A stretch of 64,000 nt of DNA from Chitinophagales bacterium. GTDB taxonomy: Bacteria; Bacteroidota; Bacteroidia; Chitinophagales; Saprospiraceae. The stretch lies in contig JAAFJY010000002.1 in the NCBI GenBank assembly GCA_013299105.1, positions 1-64,000 on the forward strand. The letters are read 5' to 3'. Below are positions 35,513 through 44,627 of the stretch, piece after piece (position 1 is the stretch's first letter; the number at the start of each line of letters is the position of its first letter). The position numbers were made by a program, and so were the translations under genes. The notes under the pieces are model-generated. The model made no database searches and was not told the DNA's origin. It worked only from the letters and a program-made list of their open reading frames with translations.

Positions 35513-36949
35513 GTGAAAAATGAAAGTGCTTTAATTGGTCGGAAAAAAGAAATCCAAAAATTGGAGAGCTTGCTGAAAAGCAAAAAATCTGAATTTTTAA
35601 CGGTTTACGGTAGGCGGCGGGTAGGCAAGACTTTTTTGATCCGTGAGTTTTTCAACTACACCTTTGATTTTCATATCTCCGGATTGGCGAATGCGGATAC
35701 GAACCAACAGTTGTTCAATTTCGATTCAGCACTCAGGGTTCAATCAAATCTGGTTTTTGAAACCCCTTCCACAAACTGGCTGATTGCTTTTCAACGCTTG
35801 ATTGAGCACTTGAACAATCTCAAAAACAAGGAGAAAATCGTCATTTTTTTTGACGAATTGTCCTGGTTTGATACGCCTTCTTCTGACTTTATCATGGGGC
35901 TTGAGCATTTTTGGAATGCCTGGGCCAGCAATCGAAAAGATGTATTGTTGATTGTCTGCGGCTCGGCAGCATCGTGGATGGTCAACGTGCTGATCAACAA
36001 CACTGGTGGTTTGCACAATCGGATCACCCAAAAAATGAAAATTGAGCCCTTTAGCTTAAAAGAGACCGAAGAACTCTTCATCGATAGAAATTGTGTATTG
36101 GATCGTTACCAAATCGTACAGCTTTACATGATCTTGGGAGGCATACCTTATTATTTGGATGCCATTGATCCGCAATTCAGTGCCGCACAAAACATCCAAA
36201 ACCTGCTATTTGAAAATTCAGGCTTGCTGAAAAATGAGTTCTACAACCTTTATCGCTCGCTTTTTCGCAAGTATCAAGTGTATGAAAAAGTGGTGGAAGC
36301 CCTTGCTACCAAAAACGAAGGCTTGCAACGCAACGAAATCGTCAAACTCGCAGGAATCTCATCCGGCGGCACCTTGACCAAAGTTTTGGCCGACCTGGAG
36401 GAAAGTGGTTTTATCAATGCTTATCCTTCCTTCGACTCAAAACAGAAGCACATCATTTACCGCTTATCGGATTATTACAGCCTTTTTTATTTCAGATTCA
36501 TCAAGGATAGCAAATACCAGGGCAAGGATGCCTGGCTCAACTTGATCGACCATCCCAGCCAAAGGGCTTGGCAGGGCTATACTTTTGAGCAGGTTTGCCT
36601 CGACCACGTATGGCAAATCAAAAAAGCACTTGGCATCAGTGGAGTTTTGACGGCAAACACCGCATGGAGAGGGAAATTAGAGGAAAAATCGGCTCAGGTT
36701 GACTTACTCATTGATCGTCGCGATCAGGTAATCAACCTCTGTGAGTGCAAATTCTCTTTGGACACCTTTAGCATTGACAAAGATTATGCCGAAAAACTAC
36801 GTTCAAAAATCAATGTATTTAAAACGGTGAGCAAGACCAAAAAAGCGGTGTTCATGACCATGATCACCACTTATGGGGTCAGTAAAAACCAGTATGCGAA
36901 TTTGTTGGTGCAAAATGAAGTGAGAATGGATGACTTGTTTGTGGAGTGA
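35513..36949 (+). CDS. AAA ATPase with C-terminal PD-(D/E)XK-like domain (DUF234-type)
   Basis: This 478-residue cytoplasmic protein starts at GTG 35513; no in-frame ATG is nearby. Walker A GRRRVGKTF is at residues 33-41, Walker B IVIFFDELSWFD near 109-120, and a sensor-like LLIVCGSAASWM near 145. A winged-helix region (LQRNEIVKLAGISSGGTLTKVLADLEESGFI) is near 280-310. The C-terminal QVDLLIDRRDQVINLCECKF has the spacing of a restriction-nuclease-like core (D...E-x-K), as in DUF234 proteins. The cellular role of this widespread family is unknown. A set of inverted sites sits immediately upstream. It is an isolated gene among repeats, which suits a mobile or accessory gene. Confidence 0.8.
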   Translation: MKNESALIGRKKEIQKLESLLKSKKSEFLTVYGRRRVGKTFLIREFFNYTFDFHISGLANADTNQQLFNFDSALRVQSNLVFETPSTNWLIAFQRLIEHLNNLKNKEKIVIFFDELSWFDTPSSDFIMGLEHFWNAWASNRKDVLLIVCGSAASWMVNVLINNTGGLHNRITQKMKIEPFSLKETEELFIDRNCVLDRYQIVQLYMILGGIPYYLDAIDPQFSAAQNIQNLLFENSGLLKNEFYNLYRSLFRKYQVYEKVVEALATKNEGLQRNEIVKLAGISSGGTLTKVLADLEESGFINAYPSFDSKQKHIIYRLSDYYSLFYFRFIKDSKYQGKDAWLNLIDHPSQRAWQGYTFEQVCLDHVWQIKKALGISGVLTANTAWRGKLEEKSAQVDLLIDRRDQVINLCECKFSLDTFSIDKDYAEKLRSKINVFKTVSKTKKAVFMTMITTYGVSKNQYANLLVQNEVRMDDLFVE

Positions 36950-37023
36950 GGGTGAAAATAACAAGTCATTTTCCATTTTGCAACCGCCGCTTTTTGTTTT
37001 TGCAAAAAAACAGACCTTTGTCT

Positions 37024-37051
37024 TTGTTTTCCGAGAGACTGGCTAATTTTG
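37024..37051 (+). promoter_or_regulatory. Promoter of the nucleotidyltransferase gene
   Basis: TTG (37024-37026), 17 bases, then TAATTTTG (37044-37051), matching TAnnTTTG. The ATG follows at 37070, giving a leader of roughly 12 bases. Confidence 0.55.
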
Positions 37052-37069
37052 TGGCTTCAAAAAACCAGC

Positions 37070-37987
37070 ATGAAACCAAGTTTATTGATTCTTGCAGCGG
37101 GCATGGGCAGCCGATATGGCGGCTTGAAGCAGATCGACGGAGTAGGCCCGCAGGGCGAGATTCTCTTGGAATATTCCATTTACGATGCCCTTCAGGCGGG
37201 TTTTGGCAAAATCGTGTTTGTCATTCGCCCTGATTTGGAAGCCGCTTTTATGGAAAAAATTGGGCAAAAATTGCAGGCCCAAAATGTGCCCTTTGAGTTC
37301 GTTTACCAGGAAATTGACAGCCCCATTCCGGGCATTGCTGCATTTCCCAAGCGCGAGAAACCCTGGGGCACAGGTCACGCCATTCTGGTTGCCAAAGACG
37401 CCATCAAAGAGCCTTTTGCGGTGATCAACGCCGATGATTACTATGGTGCCGATGGCTTCCGCTCCCTGGCAAAATTCTTGCAAACCGAATGCAGCCCGGA
37501 GCATTATGCGATGGTGGGCTATGTTTTGGCCAATACCTTGTCCGAAAATGGCTTCGTATCGCGTGGGGTATGCGAAACCGACGCTGATTACCGCCTCTTG
37601 AGCGTGACCGAGCGCACCAAAATCCAGCGCAACGAGCAGGGCGTGATCGAATACGAATCGGAAGCGGAGAAATTGGTTTTGCCGGACGCCACTTATGTTT
37701 CAATGAATTTTTGGGGCTTTCACCCCAATATTTTTGACGCTTTGCAAAGTGATTTCATCAATTTTGTCAAAAACAACTGGGACCACCACAAGGCCGAATT
37801 TTACATCCCAACGGCGGTCAATGACTTGATGCAAGCGGGCAAGGTCAAAGTCAGCCTCTTGCCCAGCCAGGAATTGTGGTACGGGGTCACTTACAAAGAA
37901 GACCGCGAGACGGTGGCCCAGGCTTTTCAGGCCTTCATCGCCAAAGGCAAGTATCCTGCACCGCTTTGGTCCGCTAGCAAGGCGTAG
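37070..37987 (+). CDS. Sugar-1-phosphate nucleotidyltransferase
   Basis: This is a 305-residue NTP_transferase-fold enzyme. The nucleotide-binding signature is LILAAGMGSRYGGLKQIDGVG at residues 5-25, followed by the metal-site region VINADDYYG near 119. It joins a nucleotide to a sugar-1-phosphate. The gene is followed three bases later by an APH-fold sugar kinase, so the pair probably activates a free sugar in two steps (kinase, then uridylyl- or guanylyltransferase). Start ATG 37070 matches the conserved N terminus and the promoter. The sugar and nucleotide are not determinable from sequence. Confidence 0.82.
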   Translation: MKPSLLILAAGMGSRYGGLKQIDGVGPQGEILLEYSIYDALQAGFGKIVFVIRPDLEAAFMEKIGQKLQAQNVPFEFVYQEIDSPIPGIAAFPKREKPWGTGHAILVAKDAIKEPFAVINADDYYGADGFRSLAKFLQTECSPEHYAMVGYVLANTLSENGFVSRGVCETDADYRLLSVTERTKIQRNEQGVIEYESEAEKLVLPDATYVSMNFWGFHPNIFDALQSDFINFVKNNWDHHKAEFYIPTAVNDLMQAGKVKVSLLPSQELWYGVTYKEDRETVAQAFQAFIAKGKYPAPLWSASKA

Positions 37988-37989
37988 TC

Positions 37990-39057
37990 ATGGCAGACTT
38001 GCTCAATACCCTCAAGCCCATCCTGGCCCAATACGGCTTGGAAAATAGCCTGAATGCAGTACCACTCGGACATGGCAACATCAACGACACTTACCGCATT
38101 GAGCGCTCAAGTGGCCCACATTACGTTTTGCAAAGGCTCAACACCCTGGTATTTCGCGACCATGCGGCGGTTGCGCACAACCACCACTTGGTGGCCCGGC
38201 ACTTGCAAAGTCGCCACTATCCCTTGCTGATTCCTGAATACCTGCGTACCTCCGATGGTGCCGATTACGCCCTGAACCACCTGGGCCAACACTGGCGTTT
38301 GATGGCCTTTTTACCCCAAACCGCTGAAGTGGAAAGGGCCCAAAACCCTGCACAAGCGAGGCAAGCGGCGCAAGCTGTGGGCACTTTTTTGGCCTGTCTG
38401 GCCGATTTGGATGCACAGCAGGTGCGCGACGTTTTGCCGGGTTTCCATGACAGCGCAAGCAGGTTTGAGCAGTTCAAAAAAGTGGTCGAGGAAAATCCGG
38501 TCAATAGGCTCAAAGAAGTAGCCGCCGAGGTGGATTACCTGATGCAAGAAGCTGAGATTTTTGCACTGATCCAAAACCTGGGCCTGCCCCTGCGCGTGGT
38601 ACACAACGACCCCAAAATTGGCAATGTACTTTTTGACGAAAAAGGCGAAAAAGCCCTGGCTCTTATCGACTGGGACACCATCCAGGCTGGCCATATTCCA
38701 GGGGACTTTGGTGACCTGGTGCGCACCATGACCCCTACTTTTTCCGAAGACCACCACGATATTGCTGCCGTTAAGGTGGACCGCGCCTTGTTTCAAGCCG
38801 CAGCGGAGGGTTTTGTGGCCCCCTTGCATGGCGTAATTGAACCCTTGGAAATTGAAAACTTGTTCAATGGTGCGCGTTGGATCGTACTCGAACAAATGCT
38901 GCGTTTTTTGGGCGATTACCTGGCGGGAGATACGTATTACAAAATCCGTTACCCGGAGCACAACTTGCTGCGGGCGCGGAATCAACTGGCCCTCTACCGT
39001 TCTTTGCGCGAAAACGAAGTGGCGTTGAATGCCATTATTCAAGACATGCTGGGCTAA
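37990..39057 (+). CDS. APH-fold sugar kinase, N-acetylhexosamine 1-kinase-like
   Basis: This is a 355-residue aminoglycoside-phosphotransferase-fold kinase. It has the N-terminal LGHGNINDTYRIE glycine-rich loop, the catalytic loop VVHNDPKIGNVLF and the metal-binding ALIDWDTIQAGHIPGDFGDLVR. The GHGNINDTY and HNDPK features resemble NahK (N-acetylhexosamine 1-kinase) rather than drug-resistance enzymes. Tight coupling to the nucleotidyltransferase (stop and start two bases apart) supports a salvage route such as GlcNAc/GalNAc to the 1-phosphate to a nucleotide sugar. Substrate is inferred. Confidence 0.75.
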   Translation: MADLLNTLKPILAQYGLENSLNAVPLGHGNINDTYRIERSSGPHYVLQRLNTLVFRDHAAVAHNHHLVARHLQSRHYPLLIPEYLRTSDGADYALNHLGQHWRLMAFLPQTAEVERAQNPAQARQAAQAVGTFLACLADLDAQQVRDVLPGFHDSASRFEQFKKVVEENPVNRLKEVAAEVDYLMQEAEIFALIQNLGLPLRVVHNDPKIGNVLFDEKGEKALALIDWDTIQAGHIPGDFGDLVRTMTPTFSEDHHDIAAVKVDRALFQAAAEGFVAPLHGVIEPLEIENLFNGARWIVLEQMLRFLGDYLAGDTYYKIRYPEHNLLRARNQLALYRSLRENEVALNAIIQDMLG

Positions 39058-39226
39058 ACTGAACCATCGCCAACAAATAAAAATTGGCCAGAAAGGGCCA
39101 AAAGGGCCAAATTCTCTATCTTCGCAGGGAATGATACCAAATTTTCATTTTGGGAAACGACGATTGGAGGCCCTTTCAAGCCAATAAACCCAAATTCTCG
39201 TACTAGCCCGCCACTTATTGGATAGC

Positions 39227-40711
39227 ATGAACAAAGGATTTTTCGGACAACCTGCGGGTCTGTCCACCCTGTTTTTTACGGAAATGTGGGAGCGCTTTTC
39301 CTATTACGGTATGCGCGCCATTTTGATTTTGTTTATGATTTCGCCCCAAGCCCAAGAAGGTTTGGGCATGACCCGCGATACGGCGGGGGCCATTTACGGA
39401 CTTTATACGGCGGGGGTTTACCTTTTTGCTCTTCCTGGTGGCTGGTTGGCCGATAATATTTTGGGGCAACGCAAAGCAATTTGGTATGGGGGCATCATGA
39501 TCATGGTGGGCCATTTGCTCTTGGCCATTCCAGGTATTCCGTTGGTGTTTTTCACGGGTTTAGCTTGTGTTGCAATTGGAACTGGTTTGCTCAAACCAAA
39601 TATCAGCACCATTGTGGGCGACCTTTATCCCGAAGGTGGGGTGCGGCGCGACCGCGGCTTTTCCATTTTTTACATGGGCATCAATACAGGTTCCTTTTTG
39701 GGGCAATTGGCCGTGCCGTTGTTGGCAGAATACAAGGGTTGGCATTGGGGTTTTGGCGCGGCTGCCATAGGTATGTTTTTGGGTTTGATCCAGTTCCGAC
39801 TGACTCAAGGCAACCTCATGGACATTGGCATTCAGCCCAAAGCCAAAGAAGATAAAAATGAAGAACAAGGTCCTGGAGTCAATCGTGGTCTGGCGATTGG
39901 GGTCTTGGTTTTGTTGCTTGCCTTCTTGGGTATTCTACAAGCCACTGGCCAAATTGACCTGTTCACTGCAGTGGGTTTTGCGCAGGCAGTTGGCATCATC
40001 ATCGCCTCCGTGACCCTGGCTTATTTCCTTTTTGTACTGATTGCGGGTGGTCTTACGGACGAAGAGCGCAAGCGGGTTTTGGTGATTTTTTGCCTCTTCA
40101 TCGGCGCCGCCCTTTTCTGGTCGGGCTTTGAGCAAGCGGGCTCTTCTTTGACCTTGTTTGCGCAGGATTTCACCATTCTCGATCCACTTGGGTTCAAAAT
40201 ACCGGCTGGTTCGGTGCAGATTTTCAATGCCATATTCATTGTCATGTTTGCGCCCGTGGTAGGCTGGTTGTGGGTGCGGTTAGCCGCTCGGCAACTCAAC
40301 CCTCACACGCCAATCAAGTTTGCCATTGGTTTGATCTTGATGGGCCTGGGCTTTTTGGTCATGGTTTTCGCAGCTCAGATCGCAGCCCAGGGCACCGATG
40401 TAAGCATGGGCTGGCTGATTCTGACTTATTTCCTGCATTCCATCGGCGAATTGACCTTGAGTCCCGTGGGTTTGAGTGCTACCACCAAGCTTTCACCCAA
40501 GCGCTACCTGGGGCAAATGATGGGCATTTGGTTTGTAGCCACAGCTATGGGCAACCTGATTGCGGGCTTGCTGGCTGGCGGCGTTGATCCCAAAAGCCCC
40601 AATGACATGGAGCCTTTGTTCATGTCGGTGTTCATTTTTGCGGCAGTAGTAGGGGCTTTGTTCTTGATTTTCAGCCCGATCATCAAGAAATGGGCTGGTA
40701 AAGAAGCTTAA
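39227..40711 (+). CDS. POT/PTR family peptide transporter (copy 1)
   Basis: This is a 494-residue, roughly 12-14 segment MFS transporter of the proton-coupled oligopeptide family. The ExxER-type motif is present in FFTEMWERFSYYGMRAIL, and FYMGINTGSFLG and SIGELTLSPVGLS are POT signatures. It imports di- and tripeptides with protons across the inner membrane. ATG 39227 is used; a TTG nine bases upstream is less likely. A second POT gene follows after 33 bases. Confidence 0.9.
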   Translation: MNKGFFGQPAGLSTLFFTEMWERFSYYGMRAILILFMISPQAQEGLGMTRDTAGAIYGLYTAGVYLFALPGGWLADNILGQRKAIWYGGIMIMVGHLLLAIPGIPLVFFTGLACVAIGTGLLKPNISTIVGDLYPEGGVRRDRGFSIFYMGINTGSFLGQLAVPLLAEYKGWHWGFGAAAIGMFLGLIQFRLTQGNLMDIGIQPKAKEDKNEEQGPGVNRGLAIGVLVLLLAFLGILQATGQIDLFTAVGFAQAVGIIIASVTLAYFLFVLIAGGLTDEERKRVLVIFCLFIGAALFWSGFEQAGSSLTLFAQDFTILDPLGFKIPAGSVQIFNAIFIVMFAPVVGWLWVRLAARQLNPHTPIKFAIGLILMGLGFLVMVFAAQIAAQGTDVSMGWLILTYFLHSIGELTLSPVGLSATTKLSPKRYLGQMMGIWFVATAMGNLIAGLLAGGVDPKSPNDMEPLFMSVFIFAAVVGALFLIFSPIIKKWAGKEA

Positions 40712-40744
40712 TCAAGGTAATAGCTTACCCAAAATCTCAAGACA

Positions 40745-42325
40745 ATGGACATTGCCCTTAACCTCATCATCGCTGGCTGGTTGTTTGTGTTGATCTGGGT
40801 TCCGATCATCATCTACACCAACCGCAAGGTGCATCCCAGCGCCATGATCCTCATTTTCCTGACCGAAATGTGGGAACGCTTTTCGTATTATGGCATGCGG
40901 TCTCTGCTCACTTTGTTCATGGCCAAAGTCTTGTTTGTCAGTCTGGGCGAGCAAGCGGCGAGCACCAAGGCTCTGGGCGTATATGGTTCTTATACGGCGA
41001 TGGCGTACTTACTGCCTGTATTCGGGGGGATGATAGCCGACCGCTATTTTGGCTTTCGCAAATCGGTGGCCATTGGGGCGGCTTTGATGGCCCTGGGGCA
41101 TTTTATGCTGGGTTTCATGGGCGTCAAGGGTTTGGAAACCAATACGAACCTGTTCTTTTTTGCCTTGGCGGTGATCATTGTGGGCAATGGCTATTTCAAG
41201 CCCAACATGTCGAGCTTTTTGGGCACTTTTTACGAAAAAAACGACCCTCGAAAAGACAGCGCTTTTTCCATTTTTTACATGGCGGTCAACACTGGTTCAC
41301 TCCTTGCCATGCTGACTTGTGGTTATGTGGGCGAAAAAATTGGTTGGCACTATGGCTTTGCCCTGGCGGGCATTGGCATGACTTTGGGCTTGATCATGTT
41401 CGTAGGCTTGGGGCCCAAGTTTTTTGGCGACAATGGCCGGGCAAGTGACCCCGACGCAGGGAAACAGCGCGTTTTGGTTGGTTTGAGCATCAATCAAGTC
41501 ATCACCCTGGGTTCGGTTTTGGTCGTTCCGCTGGTGATGTTTTTGCTCAATCCTTCACAAATTTTCAGTACCCTTTTGCTGGCATTTAGCCTGATCATCC
41601 TGGCTTATATCGTTTATACTGCTTTGAGTTTACCCGATCGAAAAGAGGGGCAAAAACTGCTGGTGGTGGTATTCTTGTTCTTTTTCCACATGGTATTTTG
41701 GATGTTGTTTGAGCAGGCGGGGGGTTCCATTACCCTGTTTACCGACAAGCATGTGAATCGCATGGTAAGCGGAGTCGATATTCCAGCCTCACAATTTGGA
41801 GCTTTGAATGGCTTCTTCATCCTGATTTTGGCTCCATTTTTTTCCTGGTTGTGGATTTATTTGGGCAAAAAGGGTTGGGAGCCCAGTACGCCGCTCAAGT
41901 TTTTATTAGCTTTGCTGCAAATTGCAATTGGCTTTGGCTTCATTGTTTTGGGTTCGCGGTACTTTGGCAGCAGCGGCACCATTCCACTGGTATTTCTGGT
42001 TATGATGTATTTTTTCCACACCAGCGGGGAATTGACCATTTCGCCCGTGGGCTTGTCGATGATCACCAAGTTGTCGCCTACCAAAATCGTGGGCTTTGTG
42101 ATGGGGGCCTGGTATTTGTCCATTTCACTGGGCAACAAACTGGCCGCAGAAGTAGGCAAACTCACCTCTGATGCCACCAACAGTGAAAACCTGAGCATCC
42201 AGGCATCCATGGATGGTTTTGTTCAAACTTACCTGCTTTGGGGTATCTATGTGGTGTTGGGTGTGGTGTTGGTTCTGTCAATGAGCCTGCCCATGTTGCG
42301 CCGTTGGATGCACGATGTGAAATAA
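40745..42325 (+). CDS. POT/PTR family peptide transporter (copy 2)
   Basis: This 526-residue paralogue of the preceding gene has an extra N-terminal segment (MDIALNLIIAGWLFVLIWVPIII) before FLTEMWERFSYYGMRSLL. FYMAVNTGSLLAM, SFLGTFYEKNDPRKDSAFSI and TSGELTISPVGLSMITKLSP are conserved. The two copies are diverged throughout, so the duplication is not recent and they may prefer different peptides. The methyltransferase gene starts six bases after the stop, suggesting a shared transcript. Confidence 0.9.
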   Translation: MDIALNLIIAGWLFVLIWVPIIIYTNRKVHPSAMILIFLTEMWERFSYYGMRSLLTLFMAKVLFVSLGEQAASTKALGVYGSYTAMAYLLPVFGGMIADRYFGFRKSVAIGAALMALGHFMLGFMGVKGLETNTNLFFFALAVIIVGNGYFKPNMSSFLGTFYEKNDPRKDSAFSIFYMAVNTGSLLAMLTCGYVGEKIGWHYGFALAGIGMTLGLIMFVGLGPKFFGDNGRASDPDAGKQRVLVGLSINQVITLGSVLVVPLVMFLLNPSQIFSTLLLAFSLIILAYIVYTALSLPDRKEGQKLLVVVFLFFFHMVFWMLFEQAGGSITLFTDKHVNRMVSGVDIPASQFGALNGFFILILAPFFSWLWIYLGKKGWEPSTPLKFLLALLQIAIGFGFIVLGSRYFGSSGTIPLVFLVMMYFFHTSGELTISPVGLSMITKLSPTKIVGFVMGAWYLSISLGNKLAAEVGKLTSDATNSENLSIQASMDGFVQTYLLWGIYVVLGVVLVLSMSLPMLRRWMHDVK

Positions 42326-42330
42326 ATCTT

Positions 42331-43497
42331 ATGGTCAGTTCAAATCTTCGCCCCCTCATTGCGGGTATTGTTCATGATGTTTTCAAAAACCAGCGTTTTC
42401 CCGATCAAGCCATCGCCTGGCATTTGAAAAAACAGCGCAGCCTGAACAGTACGGAGCAAGGCCAGGTGGCCGAATGGACCTACGAGCTCGTGCGCCAAAA
42501 AAGGCTCCTGGAAACCGCTGTGGGGGTGCAAGCCGATTCGGCAGCGGTTTGGGAAAAATTATTGGGTTTTGCGATCAACATCCGGCAGGGCAAGTTGGTG
42601 GAAGGGCATCCCTTGTTTTCGCATTATCAGGCGGCTTTGGCTACGCGGGCGACCCGACTGTCCATTACCGATTGGTTGGACGAACAAGGCGAAAAAGAAC
42701 TGGGTGAGCGCTGGGAAAGCACCATCACCGCCCTCAATCAGGCGGCCAAGCAAGTGCTGCGCTGCAATACGCTAAAAACCAACTCCGTAGAACTGCTTAA
42801 AAACCTGCAAGCACAAGGTTTGAAAGCGGAGGCTTTGCCGGGAGATGCTTTGTTCCTCGACCAAGCGGGGCGCTTGTTTCAAACGCAGGCTTTCCAAGAG
42901 GGCTGGTTTGAAATGCAAGACTTCAATTCTCAGCAAGTCGCGCCATTTTTACAGGTCCAGCCCGGCATGAAAATCATCGACGCCTGTGCAGGCAACGGCG
43001 GTAAAGCGCTGCACCTGGCGGCCCTGGCGGCCAACAAAGGCCAGATTCTCGCCCTGGATTCCGACCCCAGAAAATTGGAACAACTGCGGCTACGTGCCCG
43101 CCGGGCAGGCGTGAACAACGTGGAGAGTCGCCATATCGACAACAACAAAGTCATCAAAAGATTGGAGCAAAAAGCAGATCGAGTACTCCTGGATGTACCT
43201 TGCTCTGGCATGGGTGTATTGCGCCGCAACCCCGATACCCGCTGGCGATTAGATGCTGCACAACTGTCCCGTTTGCAACATACCCAGGCTGATATTTTGC
43301 AGGCTTATTCCACTATGCTCAAACCAGGTGGGATGATGGTATATGCCACTTGCAGCATTTTTCCTTCCGAAAATCAGGCGCAAATTGGTCATTTCTTGGA
43401 GCAAAACAGCCAATTCAGCCTAGACGAAGAGCGGGTTTTGGACCCGGTGGAGACTGGTTTTGATGGGTTTTACATGGCGCGATTGAAGCGATTGTAG
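42331..43497 (+). CDS. RsmB/NOL1-type RNA m5C methyltransferase
   Basis: This is a 388-residue class I SAM-dependent enzyme of the NOL1/NOP2/sun (RsmB/RsmF) family. The SAM site is IIDACAGNGGKALHLAALA. Catalytic cysteines are in LLDVPCSGMGVLRRNPD and VYATCSIFPSENQ. An N-terminal helical part (residues 1-130) replaces a full NusB-like domain. It forms 5-methylcytosine in rRNA or tRNA; the exact target is uncertain. I chose ATG 42331 because the upstream frame overlaps the transporter gene. Confidence 0.87.
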   Translation: MVSSNLRPLIAGIVHDVFKNQRFPDQAIAWHLKKQRSLNSTEQGQVAEWTYELVRQKRLLETAVGVQADSAAVWEKLLGFAINIRQGKLVEGHPLFSHYQAALATRATRLSITDWLDEQGEKELGERWESTITALNQAAKQVLRCNTLKTNSVELLKNLQAQGLKAEALPGDALFLDQAGRLFQTQAFQEGWFEMQDFNSQQVAPFLQVQPGMKIIDACAGNGGKALHLAALAANKGQILALDSDPRKLEQLRLRARRAGVNNVESRHIDNNKVIKRLEQKADRVLLDVPCSGMGVLRRNPDTRWRLDAAQLSRLQHTQADILQAYSTMLKPGGMMVYATCSIFPSENQAQIGHFLEQNSQFSLDEERVLDPVETGFDGFYMARLKRL

Positions 43498-43571
43498 TAG
43501 CTAAGTTATGTCTTGGTTCTAAGAGTGAGGTTTAAAAAATTGCCTGCCCCAACTCAAAACCACCAAGCTGT

Positions 43572-44108
43572 TCACTGGTACTTAATTGGTAGCATATTCA
43601 TTTTTAACAAGATCAAGAAAGTAACCAAAGAAAGCGTTCCAATCGTTGCCAGAACATTCACCAATGTCTGGGCCTTGGCCTTGTTTTTGAGCACCTTTTC
43701 CAAGGCACTAAAAATCACTATTCCAATTAACCCACCGAAGGTGTTGGTGACAAGGTCCGTCGCATCAAAAGCGCCAATCCTCAAGAAATATTGAAGTCCT
43801 TCGATCAGGACACTTAGCAGGAAAACGCAAAGTAGTTTTTTTCCAAACATCAGCTTGTCAAACAAAACCCCGATGTAGACGCCCATTGGCACAAAGATCA
43901 GCACATTCAAAGTCAGTTCCATAAAATCCATGCGGCCATTTGCCAGCAACGAATCGCCAAAGGGAATTAAGTTGATTCTCCGCTCTTGCATGTAGGAGAA
44001 CTGCACACCCAGTTTGAGGATCAAAACCCAGCATAAGATGGCTAGGTAAGTCAGGGCCAGGAGGGTGCTTAGTTGATTGGCGGTGGTGTTTTGGCGGTGT
44101 TTTTTCAA
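43572..44108 (-). CDS. VanZ-family membrane protein
   Basis: This is a 178-residue protein with about five hydrophobic segments and VanZ features: RRINLIPFGDSLL, LNVLIFVPMGVYIG, LIEGLQYFLRIGAFDATDLVTNTFGGLIG. The family is named after a teicoplanin-resistance accessory protein, but most members have no known role. The only plausible start is TTG at 44108; a stop lies in frame at 44145 and the next ATG is internal at about residue 40. It is convergent with the methyltransferase, with repeat copy 2 just upstream. Confidence 0.82.
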   Translation of the reverse strand: MKKHRQNTTANQLSTLLALTYLAILCWVLILKLGVQFSYMQERRINLIPFGDSLLANGRMDFMELTLNVLIFVPMGVYIGVLFDKLMFGKKLLCVFLLSVLIEGLQYFLRIGAFDATDLVTNTFGGLIGIVIFSALEKVLKNKAKAQTLVNVLATIGTLSLVTFLILLKMNMLPIKYQ

Positions 44109-44169
44109 GTTTTTTTGCTGTTTACAGGTGATCGATAAAAAAACTCACAAAAGTCTAATTGGCCTTTAA

Positions 44170-44301
44170 GTATTTGAGCTAAAATAAGCTGAACACATTT
44201 GCTTTTGAGGTTTAGTAAAAAAAGAACACAACTTCCTTTTATCCAGTTGTTTATCTTTTTTCACTAAACCCAAATCCGTCCACCTTATTTCTTTAAGCTC
44301 C
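44170..44301 (+). repeat. 132-bp hairpin element, copy 2
   Basis: This full copy is highly similar to 15562-15693 in the same orientation: GTATTTGAGCTAAAATAAG at the left, AACACAACTTCCTTT in the middle, ACTAAACCCAAATCCGTCC at the right. The tip of the hairpin is the most variable part. It lies between the VanZ gene and the DUF433 gene. Confidence 0.85.
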
Positions 44302-44327
44302 CCAAAAATGAAACCATTGAGCAGCTT

Positions 44328-44528
44328 TTAGTCAAATAGCCTTTCTAACATCTCTAGCAAGTGGATGATCTGTTCCTTTCTTACCGAGGGATAGTCATGT
44401 AAGAATGCTTCGATGGTATCCCCGTTTTTCAGGTAGTCGAACAAGATCGTTATTGGTACTCTTGTCTTGGCGAAGACAGGAGTACCACTTTGGATTTCAG
44501 GTGATATGGTAATCAGGTCTGATGACAT
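44328..44528 (-). CDS. DUF433 family protein (orphan antitoxin-like)
   Basis: This 66-residue protein is a typical DUF433 domain: LITISPEIQSGTPVFAKTRVPITILFDYLKNG, then DTIEAFLHDYPSVRKEQI. DUF433 proteins contain a winged-helix-like fold and are often paired as antitoxins with a DUF5615 PIN-like toxin encoded directly downstream. No such toxin gene is present; instead, repeat copy 2 begins 27 bases past the stop. I chose ATG 44528 as the family start; the frame continues 13 codons upstream without support. Confidence 0.82.
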   Translation of the reverse strand: MSSDLITISPEIQSGTPVFAKTRVPITILFDYLKNGDTIEAFLHDYPSVRKEQIIHLLEMLERLFD

Positions 44529-44627
44529 ATCTTTATTGGTGCTTAGATTGGCAAGCTTTCCCCACAAAACAAGTATTTGCCAATTAATTTTAGCCCCATC
44601 ATAAGCCTACTTGCCAAATCAGCCCCC

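Noticed and set aside
37990-39057. Aminoglycoside resistance gene
   Set aside because: The kinase has APH fold motifs, but its N-terminal loop and pairing with a nucleotidyltransferase point to sugar metabolism.
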